Assembly (NCBI RefSeq): GCF_024323335.1
Contig: NC_066583.1
Location: forward strand, 373,121,175-373,185,174
Direction of reading: 5' to 3'
Origin: Lathyrus oleraceus
Taxonomy: Eukaryota > Streptophyta > Magnoliopsida > Fabales > Fabaceae
DNA length: 64,000 nt
The position numbers and the translations under genes are program-made. Each line of letters opens with the position of its first letter. Position 1 is the stretch's first letter. The notes beneath the pieces are model-generated. The model was not told the DNA's origin, ran no database searches, and saw only the letters and a list, made by a program, of their open reading frames with translations. This document shows, piece after piece, positions 12,601 to 24,564 of this stretch.

Positions 12601-13106
12601 ATAAATCTTATCAAAAATGAAAAACAAGGGCATGGAAATGAAGCTCGTGTGATGTAGATCATCACTGTACCATTAGATTCCTCTCATTCTTCCTATATTG
12701 AGAGAAAGATGGAGGAGAAAATCATGGTGTCCACACGGATTGATCTGGAAATGGAAAATTGAATGCACTAAAAGCTTGCCTCAAGTATGAGGACTTCAGA
12801 GAACCATAAAAACACAAGAATACTACATTGAATAATGAGTTTCAAATCTAAATAGTTTGAGCTTATACCTTCAAAATGGTGAGTTTCTGGCCATGAATTC
12901 TTCAAGCTTTTTGCTCCTCTTTGATCTCTGAATATAGGGAAGATGATTGGCTAAGGAATCTAGCTTTCAAATTCAACTAATGTTGCTGAATTTCAAGCTC
13001 GAAAATATTGAAAAAATGGTGAATGATTCCTTTGGTGAGGGTGTGATTTTAGTTCAGCAGCATATGGGATCTCCAAAAGGTTATCAAATGAAGGAAAGGA
13101 AGTCCT

Positions 13107-13114
13107 TATTTATA
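13107..13114 (-). promoter_or_regulatory. TATA box candidate in LTR B
   Basis: Minus-strand TATAAATA in the context gcatctgtat-free, G/C-mixed flanks (tctataaataagga). LTRs C and D and the solo LTR carry the same core. The start site is not known. Confidence 0.45.
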
Positions 13115-14391
13115 GATGAATGCATCTGAATTCACACTTTGCTCATGTGCATGGGAATTGCAATTTTGAATGCATGGACCTTTGTGGACGTGTGAGAGGC
13201 CTATGAATGGCTGAACGAGCTTGCTGAGATCATATGGAAAACATGTGGTTATGCACATGGAATGGAAAATGTTTGCACTTCAAGTTTTAACATAAAATAT
13301 AAAAAATGCACATAAATGAAAAGAAATTCGAATCTCCCAAATGGTAAATCCAAATGACTATTGTGAGTAATGGTTGGAAAGTTCTTGAAATAAGGAATAA
13401 AAGTCATGTTGGGCAAAAAAATATTTGACATGTGAAAATTGATCAAAACTGGCTTGGAATGTTCAAGTATAAAACATGTTCAAATCACTTTGAAAAAGTT
13501 AACCAAAAGTAAGCTTGATCAAACCCCTCTTTCCTCATGATGTAAGCTTCAAATGAAACAATCTCCAACATAAACGGTGTATATATTTTCAATATAGTCA
13601 ATTTAGACTCAAAGTTTGCATCATTTGGATTTTCTATGACAAAGTTATGGGCGTTTGAAGTTGGGTACTTTTCCAAATTTAATGAATTAGGTCCAAGATG
13701 ACCTATAATGGTTTTCAATGGAACATGTATTTAATTTAGGATTATGAGATTTTGTCCAACACAACATTTTAAGTATACATCTTAAGCTTTCCAATTCCTT
13801 TGGTACCACCTAAAAATCATAAAAATTGAGAAAGTTATGCCCTTGGCAAGTTGACCCAAAATTAGGGTTTCAGTCAAAATGACCTATAATGTTTTTAACT
13901 GAATGATGACCTTCCAAGCTTCAAATGGATTTTTGATGGACATTAAAGTTATTCATATGGTTATTAGGAACATTTTTTATTTTGTGGTCATCTTCATTTG
14001 ACAAACACATAAAACGTTATATCTCATTGAACCTCAGCTTAATCAAATGACTTGACTGGTCAACTTTTCAAGGTCAAACTTCCAATCTTGATGAACAAAT
14101 GATTGAGGGGCCTCAAATAGGCTCATATATGCATAAAATGATAAATGAAAGAACTTCCCTTAATTAAATTTGATCAGAGGTTGAGATTGCTTCATGGGCA
14201 AGGCACAATCAAAGCACAATGAAATTAGGGTTTCCTTGGGAAACAATCTTCAAGCCCTTTGGGTTATCTTGATCAAATTGGAAATTGAGATACTTGGGAG
14301 ACATATATGATGATTAGGAACTTTGTGGACCATTGTCATGCATTTCCTCACCTTCATCTAGCCATTGCATTGGGCTTAGGAGCCTCCTAGG

Positions 14392-15303
14392 TAGGGGTGT
14401 TCGCGGTGCGGTTTGGGCGGTTTTGACTATAAAAATCATTCGAACTGCAAGAGAAAAAAACATGCGGTTCGGTTTGGTTCGATTGATTTTTAGAAATAAA
14501 ACCAAACCAAACCAATGCGGTTTGGATTGGTTCGGTTGGTTCGGTTTTTTACAATATTTTTATTGAGTCATACATACACCTATAGAGAACAACGTGACTT
14601 TGTATTTAGTCATTCATACATTACTAAATAACATAAAACTTATCATATTTAGACAAAAACTTCGCATTCAATATACACAAAATTATATTAGACAAAAATG
14701 GAATAAAAAACATATATATAATAGTAGAATAAAATAATATCAAAGACATTATAATAAAACATAAAAAATATATGAGATGAGAGATTAGAGAAGATGAAAA
14801 AAAGAACACATGAGATGCGGGATTGAGAAGAAATATGCGATAAAAACATAATTGGAAGAGAAAATAGTAACATAAAAGATAAAAAAGAAAGAACATAAGA
14901 GATAAAATATTAGAGTAGAAAAAGCGAAACGTACATGGTAAAGAAGATGTGAAGAATGTGCGATACTACTGGGAGAGATTTAAGAAAGTTGAAATTGATA
15001 TCCTAAGTGTGAGTAAGAGAAACTCATTTTTAATTGTAAGGTTAAGGCATACTAAGTTTGAGTTTTGGATTGAATGTGGGATAATTGAAGTTTGAGTTGT
15101 AACATAATGCGGTTTGGTTTGGTTTAGTTTGGTTTGAAAAATACAACCCGCAAACCAAACCATACAAAACCGTGCGGTTTTGTTAGAGAATGACCCAAAC
15201 GGATCCGAACCAAATGCGTTTTTTTATAGTTTTGGTTTGGTTTGGTTTGGTTTGGTTTGCGGTTTTCTATTGGATTGGTTTGGTTTGGTTTTGAACACCC
15301 CTA
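14392..15303. mobile_element. Non-autonomous hAT-type element, 912 bp
   Basis: The ends are inverted copies: taggggtgttc at the left and gaacaccccta at the right. Both sides carry the perfect 8-bp direct duplication ctcctagg (14384-14391 and 15304-15311), the length made by hAT transposases. Both subterminal parts are runs of ggtttggtttggt and its variants, and the middle is A/T-rich. No transposase frame is present, so it needs a protein from elsewhere. It sits inside LTR B, whose sequence continues on both sides. Confidence 0.9.
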
Positions 15304-15569
15304 CTCCTAGGAGTATTGTGGAGCATATGACCACTTGAGCTTCAAAACAAAAAGAGTTAGTGACATATTTTTGTGCTTTTGGTTAGTAATTAAATAAGAA
15401 AAGCAATAACATACAATACAAGCATGCTTGGTGATCTCAAACCACTCAAACAAGTCCCAGCCCTAGGGTTAAGGAGCCAAACATGCTATGATCCTTGATG
15501 CAATGCATTTATGCAATATCATGACGCCATGAGGGATCTTAGGGTCAAAATTAGGGTCTTACAGTGGGG

Positions 15570-16310
15570 ATGATAAATGATTTCAAATGACGATGCCTGG
15601 CGACGGTTGTACCATTTAAACCGGTTGGGGAGAAAAGACAAGGTACGGTGACGATTCCTAGCGACAACTAGAATACCCGACTCTTGAGGGAAAAGGGGGT
15701 TGTTCAATGGCGATTCTTAGCAATGGCTAGAATACTCGACTCTACTGGAGATACAACTTTACATGACGGTACAGTGATGATCCTTAGCAACAGCTAGAAT
15801 ACCTGAAATCCGCCGGAAAGATCAAACAGTTCAGTGACGATTCTTAGCAACGGCTAGAATACTTGACTCTGCTGAGGAGAATACAGATGCCAAGTGATGA
15901 TTCCTAGAAATGGCTGGAATACCTGACATCTACTGGAGAAAATGAATTCAAGGATAATTCTCGGCTATGAATGTCTGACTAAAAGGCCTCTAGTCTGAAA
16001 AATGAGAATTCAGTGACGATTCATAACAAAGGCTAAGAATACCTGACTCTGCGGGGAAAAGAAAAAACATGTTGATGACTTTCTAGGGATAGAAGAAGTA
16101 TAGTGATGTTTCTCAGCAATGGCTAGAATGCCTGACTCCTTTGGGGAAACTTGACAATGAAACGAAACAACTTAGCGACGATTCCCAGCAACGGCTGGAA
16201 TGCGTGATTGTGCTTGGGAAATGTTTTGAGGATGAACATTGATTTTATTGGGGAAAATTCCTAACAAAGATTGGAAAATTCCGAACTCTGACGAGTTAAT
16301 TTGAGTAAGT
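15570..16310 (-). repeat. Roughly 60-70 bp tandem repeats in the 3' tail of element C
   Basis: About ten diverged units, best seen on the plus strand as gacgattcctagcaacggct followed by agaatacctgactct and a variable A/G-rich spacer. The array is cut at its left edge by element B. It is the counterpart of the 37-bp repeats of A and the 64-bp repeats of D, but with unrelated sequence. Confidence 0.8.
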
Positions 16311-17222
16311 TAAGGAGATACTTATGATGTGATGTCATGCATGCCAATGCATGTTTAGGCTTTCATGGGGAATATATGAAATGCAGGGTTTGCAAGTTAT
16401 GCCAAGTATGTTTGGGCTTTGCGGAGGAGTGTATTTGGGGAATGCCAATGGTGATTGGGCTTATAAAAGGTGATTGAGGGAAGTGTACTGACTTTACGAT
16501 ACTTGAGAAATTGGAGCTCGACGTCCAAGCAAGCGCTGGATGTAATGTTTGAGAATTTCTAATGGGGGGAGAAATGATTGGCCGAGTCCAAGGGACTGTG
16601 TGGCACCCTCGGGTTGGAAATTCCAAATGCATTTTGGTCACCTTTAGCAAATTTTGGAAATAAATGTAATTCGATGTTGTCTCCCTTGTAGTTTTTTTTG
16701 AAAAGGGTCTTTTAATCGAAATTTTCCAATGTAATATTATTTAGGCAAAAAGTCATATTTCGCAGACAAAGCAAGAAAAGTAAAAATATGGAACACATGT
16801 GAGGGAACTGATTTTATTGATAAGTGGTCCCCCCCAAAAAAAATGGGGATTTTGTACAAAGGAAGCAATTCCTAAAAGAGGTGTTTGTGAAAAGAAAACG
16901 ATAATTGTAATGGCAATGAAACATCTCGGGTTTCCACCAAATTCCAACTCTGCTATAGCCTTTATGCCTTTGGTCGCCCTTTGATCTTGATCTTTGAAGG
17001 AGGGTGATAGGATTGACTTGCTAGGGGACCCACATAATTGACTCGCCAAGGAATGAAGAAGGATTCCTTACGAGATGCAGCCTCTTGCTCTTATTAAATC
17101 CCTAATTTTTGCCTAGACCGCCCTTTCTGGTTTTCAGTTTACCAGAATACCCATTTTTGCATAAGTTGCCCTTTCGGGTTTTCAACATATCGGGCTTTCT
17201 CTTTTTTTTATTATATATTTTT
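16311..17222 (-). other. Noncoding 3' tail of element C after integrase
   Basis: No coding sequence is supported. Near 17080-17200 the minus strand carries gcaaaaatgggtattctgg and gcaaaaattaggga phrases that also follow integrase in element D (46850-46990), confirming the kinship of the two tails. Confidence 0.65.
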
Positions 17223-20200
17223 TTAAGCATAGTATTTTTTGACTGCATCCGCATTCACCGGGGATGGAAGATCTTCACCATCCATAGTTGCAAGGATCAA
17301 GGCTCCTCCGGAGAAGACCTTTCTTACAACATACAGGCCTTTGTAGTTTGGCATCCATTTTCCCCTTGGGTCAGTATGGATTGGAATAATCTTCTTCAAT
17401 ACGAGGTCTCCGGCATTTAGGCTACGGGGGAAAACCTTTTTGTCATGTGCCCTCTTGATGCGCTTTTGATAGAGTTGGCCATGGCAGATGGCTGCTAAGT
17501 GCTTCTCATCAATGAGGTTTAGTTGGTCAAATCGAGCTTGTACCCATTCAGACTCATCAAGCTTAAGATCTGTCAAAATCCTTAAGGAAGGAATCTCTAC
17601 TTCGACCGGTAAGACTGCATCCATGCCATACACAAGGGAGAAGGGAGTTTCCCTAGTGGAAGTGCGTACGGAAGTACGATAGCCGTGTAATGTGAATAGG
17701 AGCATTTCGTGCCAATCTTTGTAGGTTTCCACCATCTTTTGCACGATCTTCTTGATGTTTTTGTTAGCTGCCTCAACAACGCCATTCATCTTAGGCCTAT
17801 AAGGCGATGAGTTGTGGTGGTCGATCTTGAAATTTTGGCATAGCTCTTTCATCATTTTATTATTGAGGTTAGATCCATTATCAGTAATGATCTTGTTGGG
17901 GACCCCATAACGGCAAATGATTTCTTTCCTGAGGAATCGAGTCACCACTTGTCTGGTAACATTGGCATACGAGGTTGCTTCTACCCATTTTATGAAATAG
18001 TCAATGGCTACAAGGATGAAGCGGTGTCCATTCGAGGTAGTTAACTCTATGCGTCTGATCACGTCAATGCCCCACATGGAGAAAGGCCAAGGTGATGTTA
18101 GGACATTGAGAGGCGTTGGAGACACATGGATCTTATCGGCGTAGATCTGGAACTTGTGGCAGGTTTAGACATGGCGATGACAATCAATCTCCATAGTCAT
18201 CCAGTAGTATCCGACCCTTAAAATTTTCTTTACCATAGTGCTCCCACTGGCATGCATCCCAAAGGATCCTTCATGAATTTCCATTATAATCCGGCTTGCT
18301 TCTTGCTCGTTCACACATCTAACCAAAACTGAATCATAATTTCTCTTGTATAATACCCCTCCACTTAAGAAGAATTTGGATGATAGTTTTCGAAGATACT
18401 TCTTGTCGATGATGGACGCGTCCGCAGGGAACTCTTGGTTCTCTAAGAATTTCATGATGTCATAGAACCAAGGATGACCGTCAACTTCGTCTTCTGCTGC
18501 CAGACAGTAAGCAGGTTCGTCCAAGTAGTTCAGGTGAAAGGACGACGCTTCGTTCTTCCACTTAACTTTAAACATGGACGCCAAAGTTGCCAAAGCGTCA
18601 GCTAACTGATTCACTTCTCGGGGGATGTGGTGGAATGTAATTTCATTGAAGTAGGGGACTAGTTTCAAGACATGCTCTTTGTAAGGAATGAGCTTATGAT
18701 CTTTGGTATCCCAATCTCCTTTGACTTGGCTGATTACCAAGGCTGAATCTCCATAGACTTCTAGGATTTTGATTCTAAGATCGATAGCAGCTTCAATACC
18801 AAAGATACAAGCCTCGTATTCTGCCATATTATTTATACATTCAAAACATAATTGGGTGGTAAAAGGGAGGTGGAAATTAGTTGTAGAAGTGATTACTTCC
18901 CCAACGTAATTTCCATGAGCATTAGAAGCTCCATCAAAAACCATGGTCCATCGGGATCCAGGCTCGGGTCCTTCCTCGGGACTGGGGATGTTGCAATCCA
19001 TAATCAACATGATATCCTCGTCGGGGAATTCAAAACGCATAGAATGATAGTCCTCCAAGGGCTGTTGTGCAAGATAATCAGACAATATACTCCCTTTGAT
19101 GGCTTTTTGAGTGACATGTTGGATATCATACTCGGTTAAAGCCATTTTCCATCAGGCTACTCTACCGGTTAGAGTTAGCTTCTCAAAGATGTATTTGATA
19201 GGATCCATCTTAGAGATCAACAATGTTGTATGAGTGAGCATGTACTGCCTTAAACGTTTGGTAGCCCATGCTAGTGCACAACAAGTCTTTTCAAGTATCA
19301 AATACCTACTCTCGCAATTAGTGAACTTCTTGCTCAAGTAGTATATTGCATGCTCTTTTCTACCAGTCTCGTCATGTTGGCCGAGGACACAACCCATAAA
19401 TCCTTTGAGAACATTGAGATACATGATTAGTGGTCTACTAGGTACAAGAGGCATCAACACAGGAGGTTCTTGCAAATACTCCTTTATTTTCTCAAGGGCG
19501 TCTTGGCAATCATCATTCCAAATGATGGCTTGATCCTTTCGAAGAAGTTTGAAGATTGGATCACAAGTGGCAGTGAGGTGAGATATGAACCTAGTAATGT
19601 AGTTCAATCTACCTAGGAATCCTCGGACTTCCTTCTCGGTTTTGGGTGCAGACATAACTTGTATGGCCTTTACTTTCTCTGGATCTACTTCGATGCACGG
19701 TTGGCTGACAATAAAACCTAGCAATTTGCCGGATCTTACCCCAAATGTGCATTTGTTGGGATTAAGCCTCAATTTGAACTTCCTCAGCCTCTCAAACAGC
19801 TTTTCTAGATTGACAAGGTGTTCCTCTTCGGTTTGAGACTTGGCTATCATGTTGTTGACATAGACCTCATTCTCTTTATGGATCATATCGTGAAAGAGAG
19901 TGACCATGGCTCATTGGTATGTGGCACCGACGTTCTTCAATCCAAAAGGCATCACCTTGTAGCAGAAGGTGCCCCATGATGTTATGAAAGTGGTTTTCTC
20001 CATATCTTCTTGAGCCATGTGGATCTGGTTATAACCGGAGAAACCATCCATAAAAGAGAAAACAGAGAACTGAGCGGTATTATCTACTAGCATGTCAATG
20101 TGTGGTAGTGGAAAGTCATCTTTGGGCCTTGCTCTATTTAGATCTCTATAATCTATGCACATTCTTACTTTGTCATCCTTCCTAGGTACATGCACAATGT

Positions 20201-20685
20201 TAGCTATCCATTGAGGATAATTAGAGTCCGCTAGGAAGCCGGCGTTGAGCTTCTTTTGTACCTCCTTCTTGATTTTCATAGCCATGTCGGGACGGGTCCT
20301 TAGTAGCTTTTGCTTTATTGGAGGGCATTCTTCTTTAAGGGGCAGATGGTGGACCACAATGTCAGTATCAAGGTCGAGCATGTCTTGTTATGACCATGCA
20401 AACACATATTTGTATTCCTTCAAGAGCTCAATCAATTTTGCCTTCACTTTGTCTTGTAGAGTAGAGTCGACTCGGACTTCTTTCGCTTTCTCATTTGTCC
20501 CAAGGTTAATCACTTCCACTGATTCTTCGTGCAGTTGAATGACTTTTTCCTCTTGCTTGAGCAGCCTTGCCAATTCTTTGGGGAGTTCGGCCTCTTCCTC
20601 ATACTCTTTATCGGCTTGATTAATCGGGTTGTCAAAGTCGTATGAGACCGTAGCAGAATTGTCATTGGTGGTTGTCGAGGATGAT
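17223..20685 (-). pseudogene. pol: Reverse transcriptase-RNase H-integrase exon of element C
   Basis: One frame runs 20685 to 17223 and encodes the enzymes that copy element RNA to DNA and insert it. RT covers about 20380-19500 (YRDLNRARPKDDFPLP, MPFGLKNVGATYQ). The Ty3 RNase H follows, then the aRNase H characteristic of Tat elements (MVFDGASNAHGN near 18960). Integrase has zinc-finger remnants, WGIDVI, ITDNGSNLNN and VEAANKN, ending in a GKWMPNYKGLYVV domain. Stops interrupt it at 20388, 19911, 19152 and 18165. The RT active-site motif reads YVNN (near 19855) instead of YVDD, so both catalytic aspartates are lost. The enzyme cannot be functional. Confidence 0.9.
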
Positions 20686-20952
20686 CTGCATGATTTAAGG
20701 TCCACGCTTTTATTGATATGAAAGAAAGGATGATTTGAAAAGAAAAGAAAATTTAAAAGAAAATTGCCATTTTGAAAAAAGGTGAAATAAATAAATGAAA
20801 GACAAGGATCTCAAAATTGATTACGAACATGAACCTTTTTCATTAATGATTAATAAGGAAATTTGATGAGGCCCTACAAATGATTCCCCCATGTCTTGGG
20901 CTTGACATGGGTTCTTTTGATAAAAAGGAAGGAAAACAACATTGGGAATTAC
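20686..20952 (-). other. Predicted intron between protease and RT of element C
   Basis: On the minus strand a donor AT|GTAATT lies at 20952 and an acceptor ATGCAG| ends at 20686; length 267 nt. Removing it joins the protease frame to the RT frame without a stop: two bases of a codon on one side and one on the other. Ogre elements are known to carry an intron here. Splicing has not been tested. Confidence 0.7.
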
Positions 20953-23900
20953 ATTTTAATCAAGGTCACTTTAGGTATTTCAATCTCGGTCCATTTGGTG
21001 GCACCCTTTCCATCAGTGTTTATGAAGATCAATTCGACATCTTCTTCTTCGTCTTCTTCCACGGAACAGATGCGATTGTCATCAAGGTAACCGGCGCTCG
21101 AGAAGTTTTCGGATAGCGAGAGCACTGATCCCCTTGTAGCTATCGGCGCGAGCTTCTTCAAATTCTTGGAGTTGTATCCTAAACCGGTATGGTCCTTATT
21201 GGTAGGAAGTTCAAGCAATCTTCCCCATCCTTGGGGGTGCCCATCCTTTATGATGGTCAGGGCGTCCTTAAGAGATTCCATTGGAGATTCATAATCTTTT
21301 GATTCATCCTTTGTTGGGCAAACCATTTCAACATTGATAACTTCAAAAGATTGGAACGGGACTTCCCTCATCTCCCCTTCTCCTTCAACATATCGGAAAG
21401 ATGTGAGGTGACTTACCATAATGTCCTCCTCACCCTCGACAACAACTAGTTTATCATCAGCTAGGAATTTCAATTTTTGGTGGAGCATTGAAGTGACTGC
21501 ACCAGCTGAATGGATCCAAGGCCTTCCAAGCAGACAATTGTAGGCTGGATAGATGTCCATTACGAACAAAGTGATAACGAAAGTATGGGGACCAATCTTC
21601 ATAGGCAAATTCACCTCACTGATTACAGTCCTCCTAGTCCCATCAAATGCTCTTACTATAAGCTCACTTGGCTTCATTACAAGTCCTTCGACAGTTAGCT
21701 TAGCAAAGGAGCTCTTAGGCATCACATTGAGGGAAGACCCAGTGTCTACCAAAACTCTTGATAGGACTGTGTCCACGCACTCAATAGAAATGTGGAGAGC
21801 CTTGTTATGATTCCTCCCCTCGACGGGAAGCTCTTCATCACTGAAACCCAAGCTTAAGCTAGTAGCGGTATTGTTAACTACCCCTTCAAATTGACAAACA
21901 GAGATCTCTTGCGGTACGTGAGTTGTCCTCAAATTTTTTACCAAAGCATCCCTATGGGCCTCCGAGCACATTAATAAAGACAACATTGAGATCTTCGAGG
22001 GTGTATGATTAAGTTGATCAACTACTCGATAATAGCTCTTCTTGATAATGCGTAAGAACTCGTCTACTTCATTGGAAGATGCAATATCTTGTCTTTGATG
22101 AGTGCAATCAACTTGTTTGCCTTTGTCTGAAGTTGAAGGATTGATAGTTCCAATTGGAGTGAGTGTCAGTGCAAATATCCTTCCACTTCTTGTAATTCCA
22201 CCAGTGCCTGTGATATTGATCATTGGATCATTAGACTTCAATGGTTCTTCTTGAATTTTCTGGCCATGAATGTAGACTGAGGTTTCATACACCCATGGGA
22301 CTGCCTTGGTGTCAACATACAGGAATGGCGTGGGAACTGTTATTATGATCGGAGTAACAGGATTTGTTGACAAAGTTAACTGAGAGAAGTCATATGGAAT
22401 TTGCAGAGGAGGGACTTCGTCGTATGGTATCTCGAGGGTAGACACATCTTCTTTTGTGGACGGGCAGTCTACCACCAAGATCCCTTGGTCCATTAATTGT
22501 TGTATGATAGACTTCAACATCCTACATTGTTGCGGGTTAATCAGACAATGTTCACAGTCATTACTACATATGGGAAAGGCATTATCCCTCATTAAAGCAT
22601 TCTTGATCTCGATGAGTGGTGTTTTTAACTCGTCCACACAGGACATCAATCTCCTTCTATTGTCAGCTTCCATCATATTCACAGTTGCATTGTTGTGAGG
22701 GGGCATCGGGTTGTTATTTACATTCGGTCCCTTGGGGGAGAACATGATTTCCTTAGAATCAATAAGATCTTGAACCTTGTAATTTAACGCTTTATAATTC
22801 TCGATCAAATGCCCAAGAGCACCAGAATGAAATTCACAGTGGGCATTTGCATCATAACCGGGAGTAAGAACCGTTGGTGGGGGTCCTAACTCCCTTAGTT
22901 GTACAAGTGATCCCCTTAATAAATATGGTAGAATATGGCTATACGGCATAAGAACCGTGTCAAATCTTCTCTCGGGTCTTCGCATCCTTTGTTGTTGTTG
23001 CTGGTGATACTGTTGTTGCTGACGTTGCAGTTGTTGTTGATACCGTTGTTGTTATGGTTGTTGGCAGCGTTGTTGCTGTTGAGTTTGAACAAGAATTGTA
23101 AATGGTTGTTGTTGACTTGGTTGGACGGGAGCTATGGCGGATACTTGTGGATAAGAGACATTTCTTATTCGAATGATAGAGGTGGCATTGGTCTCGCCTT
23201 CTCGTTTTTTACCATAGGGAACAAAAGGTTTCTTCGATGCACTGGAAGTACTGGAAGAGTTCCGGATATTTCCCATTTTAATCATATTTTCTATTCTTTC
23301 ACCAGCTAAGACCAGGTCGGAAAAGCCCGAAGAGGTGCTCCCTACCATTTTTTCAAGGTATGAACCTTGCAGGTTTCCCATAAACATGTCTACCAGTTCT
23401 CTATCTAGCAATGGGAGTTATACCCTAGCAGCCAATTCCCTCCATCGTAGGGCATACTCTTTGAAGGACTCCTCTGACCTCTGAGTCATATTTTGTAACT
23501 GCGTGCGATTAGGTTCCATATCAGTGTTGTACTGATAGTGCTTGAGGAACGCCTCGGCCATTTCCCTCCATGTGTGAATATGGTTGCCCTCAAGTTGCAT
23601 GTACCAATCCAAAGATGCCCCACTGAGGGAATCCTGGAAAAAATACATTAAAAGTTGATCATCGCTTGAATAGGCAGTCATCTTTCGGCAGTATGTCCTA
23701 ATGTGCGTCCTAGGGTCGCTATTTCCCTTATATTTTTCAAAGTCCGGAACTTTGAACTTGGCCGGAATGATGACCCCAGGTATCAAGCACATTTCTTCCA
23801 CATCAAGGCCCAAAACATCAGTGTTCCCCATTGCCTTGATCTTTTCCTTGATAGCCTTCACCTTCCTCTCCACCTCGTTGGTTGCTGAACCGAAGGCATC

Positions 23901-24230
23901 ATCCTGAGAAGCAGCCCTTGGGTTGAAGAATGCATCGTGTTGGTCGTCTATCTCAAAAACATGAGGACGAGGATTACCGTTTATAACACCGTCGAGTGCA
24001 TTAATGTTAATTGGAGGATCAACTTAAGGAACTGGAGTTGGAGTCTCGACCACTGGAGGGGTAGGAGGATTGGTAGTACTGACACGTTCATTCATTTCTT
24101 CTTGCATTTTTTCCATAACCTCTTGGCCTCTTGCGACTGCTTGAACAGTCTTCATCAATTTCCGCATTTGGGACTGCACCTAGGATACTTCCTCTTGAAG
24201 GACAACTTGGTTCTCTTGAAGTTGCTCCAT
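20949..24230 (-). pseudogene. gag-pro: gag-protease of element C with four in-frame stops
   Basis: A single frame from the ATG at 24230 runs to the stop at 20949. It has a coiled-coil-like start (MEQLQENQVVLQEEV), the plant gag domain at about 23800-23420 (FKVPDFEKYKGNSDPRTHI, YMQLEGNHIHTWREMAEAF), a Gln-rich stretch near 23050-22990 and an aspartic protease with LVDTGSSLNVMP near 21745. In-frame stops lie at 24180-24182, 24024-24026, 23418-23420 and 23052-23054, and all four can be read as Gln codons changed by one C-to-T. There is no frameshift. The last codons are taken from the predicted exon border at 20953. Confidence 0.85.
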
Positions 24231-24564
24231 GACAACTTGTCGACATCCTCGTGTATCGTGGCAAAAAGTCAGCTTTGGAGAGTGGTTCTGATCAGAAAAA
24301 GGGTGGATGGATGAGTGTTTTATGTTTTTGTGTTTCGAAAGATGCAAATGATGCTTGAATGTTTTTTGGTTTATGTTAAAGCAAAGCTCTTTTTAGTTAT
24401 TCGTGTTTATTCATTGCAAAAACTACTTGAGGATCCACGTTCACAATCATAAATAAAGGAAAACACAATATAGAAAATCACAACTTCCATTCATCCTTTG
24501 AAGGGAAAATAGACTGCAATACATAGAAGTTGCAAAATACAAGTAATTGAAGCAAATAAACCAA
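24231..24564 (-). other. Spacer between ORF1 and gag in element C
   Basis: About 330 bp, A/T-rich, with no supported feature. It corresponds in position to 7313-6977 of element B. Confidence 0.5.

Larger units (their letters stand above)
6363..15563 (-). mobile_element. Element B: Ogre-like Ty3 retrotransposon, start-side half
   Basis: Read on the minus strand the order is LTR (15563-9689), tRNA-Arg-type primer site, leader, ORF1 (8765-7314) and the start of gag (6976-6363). There the element is cut by the insertion of element A; its remainder must lie left of the window. B itself begins abruptly inside the 3' tandem repeats of element C, so B inserted into C. The bases next to its outer border are gtggg (15564-15568); the matching duplication would be outside the window. 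Confidence 0.85.
9689..15563 (-). mobile_element. 5' LTR of element B (about 5.9 kb, includes a hAT-type insertion)
   Basis: On the minus strand it begins TGTAAGACCCTAATTTTGAC at 15563 and ends accccgctaca at 9689, 5875 bp including a 912-bp insertion and its 8-bp duplication. The terminal part holds the shared boxes tgcctacgtacc (10047-10058, plus-strand reading), gggaaggttttacgcaccc (9880-9898) and the primer-site-like gagtcgcca (9750-9758). No coding sequence is supported. The rest is A/T-rich with many short, unrelated frames. Confidence 0.85.

Noticed and set aside
14314..14896. Short hydrophobic frames around the hAT-type element
   Set aside because: They are A/T-rich noncoding sequence rich in Phe and Leu codons; none resembles a transposase.
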